Below, piece after piece: positions 15,784-16,624 of a stretch of DNA of 16,624 nucleotides. Below the pieces are notes generated by a model. The model was not told the DNA's origin, searched no databases, and was given only the letters and a program-made list of their open reading frames with translations. Source of the stretch: DASQDN01 sp035630195. GTDB lineage: Bacteria > Acidobacteriota > Terriglobia > Bryobacterales > Bryobacteraceae. Each line of letters begins with the position of its first letter. Position 1 is the stretch's first letter. Both the position numbers and the translations under genes were made by a program. The DNA is taken from positions 1 to 16,624 of the forward strand of contig DASQLD010000257.1 of NCBI GenBank assembly GCA_035630195.1, given 5' to 3'.

Positions 15784-16624
15784 ATGAAAAACCTCTTCAG
15801 GGCCTTCGCAATACTTGCTTTTGCGTCTACGATGACGGAAGCACAGGAAGTTCGAGCAACGCTGTCAGGAACTGTAACGGATCCGACGGGGGCGCCTGTG
15901 CCCGGCGCTACGGTCATCGTGACGAATGTCGGCCAGAATGTTTCGACACCGTCAGAAACGAATGACAGCGGCAATTACGTATTTCCGTATCTGGCCCCTG
16001 GTACATACCGGTTGTCTGTGGAACGGACGGGTTTCAAGAAATACTCGCGTGCAAGCATCGTGCTCGAGGCGCAGGACAAGGCTCGGGCGGACGTCGCTTT
16101 AGAGCTTGGCGATATCTCGCAAAGTGTCACCGTGGATGCAGACGTTTCTCTGCTTCAAACCGAAAGCGCATCACGTGGCCAGGTGATTTCAAACCAGATG
16201 ATTTCGAACTTGCCGACGCAAGGACGCAATCCCTTCCAGATCGCGTGGGCGATGCCGGGTGTAGTGAAGACGGGAGATTGGCGCTACCTCCGATCGTTCG
16301 ACATCGGTGGAACGACGGGATTCTCGATCAATGGTGGCAAGCGCGGAGACAACGAAGTCCTGCTCGACGGCATTAGCAATGTTCGCGGAAATCGCACCGT
16401 TGTTGGTGTTCCCACCATGGAGTCTGTCCAGGAGTTCAAGGTGCTTACGAACACCTACGACTCCCAGTATGGGAGAACGGGTGGCGGGATCGTGACGATC
16501 GTCACAAAGTCCGGAGGCAATGCGTTTCACGGCAACGTGTTCGAGTTTTTTCAGGCGGAAGAATTAAACGCCAACCAAAGCGAGTTGAATCGTGTCGGAA
16601 CGCCGAAGCCGCCCATGAACATCA
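15784..16624 (+). CDS. TonB-dependent receptor, Oar-like, partial at the right edge
   Basis: The first 280 residues of a second large outer-membrane transporter; the barrel continues past the window. The signal peptide is about residues 1-20 (MKNLFRAFAILAFASTMTEA). The carboxypeptidase-regulatory-like domain follows (LSGTVTDPTGAPVPGATVIV, NDSGNYVFPYLAPGTYRLSV, then ERTGFKKYS). The plug comes next (FSINGGKRGDNEVLLDGISN, ESVQEFKVLTNTYDSQYGRT, GGGIVTIVTKSGGNAFHG). It shares the design of the receptor at 6885 but differs in sequence throughout, including the plug loop, so it is a paralogue with a different cargo rather than a recent copy. The ATG at 15784 is chosen because the signal peptide begins there; it has no ribosome site. 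It lies 63 bp after the histidine phosphatase stop and probably starts its own transcription unit. Confidence 0.9.
   Translation, partial: MKNLFRAFAILAFASTMTEAQEVRATLSGTVTDPTGAPVPGATVIVTNVGQNVSTPSETNDSGNYVFPYLAPGTYRLSVERTGFKKYSRASIVLEAQDKARADVALELGDISQSVTVDADVSLLQTESASRGQVISNQMISNLPTQGRNPFQIAWAMPGVVKTGDWRYLRSFDIGGTTGFSINGGKRGDNEVLLDGISNVRGNRTVVGVPTMESVQEFKVLTNTYDSQYGRTGGGIVTIVTKSGGNAFHGNVFEFFQAEELNANQSELNRVGTPKPPMNI

Noticed and set aside
15717..15965. An 82-residue plus-strand open frame overlapping the end of the histidine phosphatase.
   Set aside because: It is out of frame with the TonB receptor that starts at 15784 with a signal peptide and a conserved beta-sandwich domain. The receptor explains this DNA.

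Overview
The window looks like a piece of an Acidobacteriota chromosome, most like the Bryobacterales/Solibacter group. This placement is inferred, not proven. It rests on two large Oar-like TonB-dependent transporters (an N-terminal carboxypeptidase-regulatory-like domain followed by plug and barrel), a secreted PQQ-type beta-propeller protein, a secreted beta-helix protein and a double-domain esterase, all in DNA of moderate GC. No insertion sequence, phage gene, CRISPR array, tRNA or rRNA was seen.

Left part, minus strand (1-4004): the N-terminal part of a phytanoyl-CoA dioxygenase-like protein cut by the window edge; a 645-residue secreted protein with a fibronectin-III-like domain and a right-handed beta-helix; a broken PP2C/SpoIIE-type serine phosphatase (no start codon, one frameshift, short tail); and an Fpg/Nei-type DNA glycosylase with an altered zinc finger. 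Centre (about 4076-6621): an AI-2E-type membrane permease on the plus strand converges on a minus-strand periplasmic PQQ-like beta-propeller protein. Their 3' ends overlap by 22 bp.

Main operon, plus strand (6885-13392): a full-length TonB-dependent receptor, a ROK-family repressor and a two-domain acetyl-xylan-esterase-like protein, separated by only 14 and 11 bp. The likely theme is import across the outer membrane of an acylated sugar or oligosaccharide, intracellular sensing by the ROK protein, and ester removal by the secreted hydrolase. The substrate cannot be read from the sequence.

Right part (13393-16624): about 550 bp without a convincing gene, though two minus-strand fragments look protein-like; an AlkZ/YcaQ-type DNA glycosylase with the QxD motif; a histidine phosphatase; and the first 280 residues of a second TonB-dependent receptor running off the right edge.

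Nothing here is clearly a new kind of system. The items most worth a second look are the TonB receptor-ROK-esterase operon, the dead-looking second hydrolase domain of the esterase, the decaying phosphatase, and the promoters that sit almost on top of two start codons.
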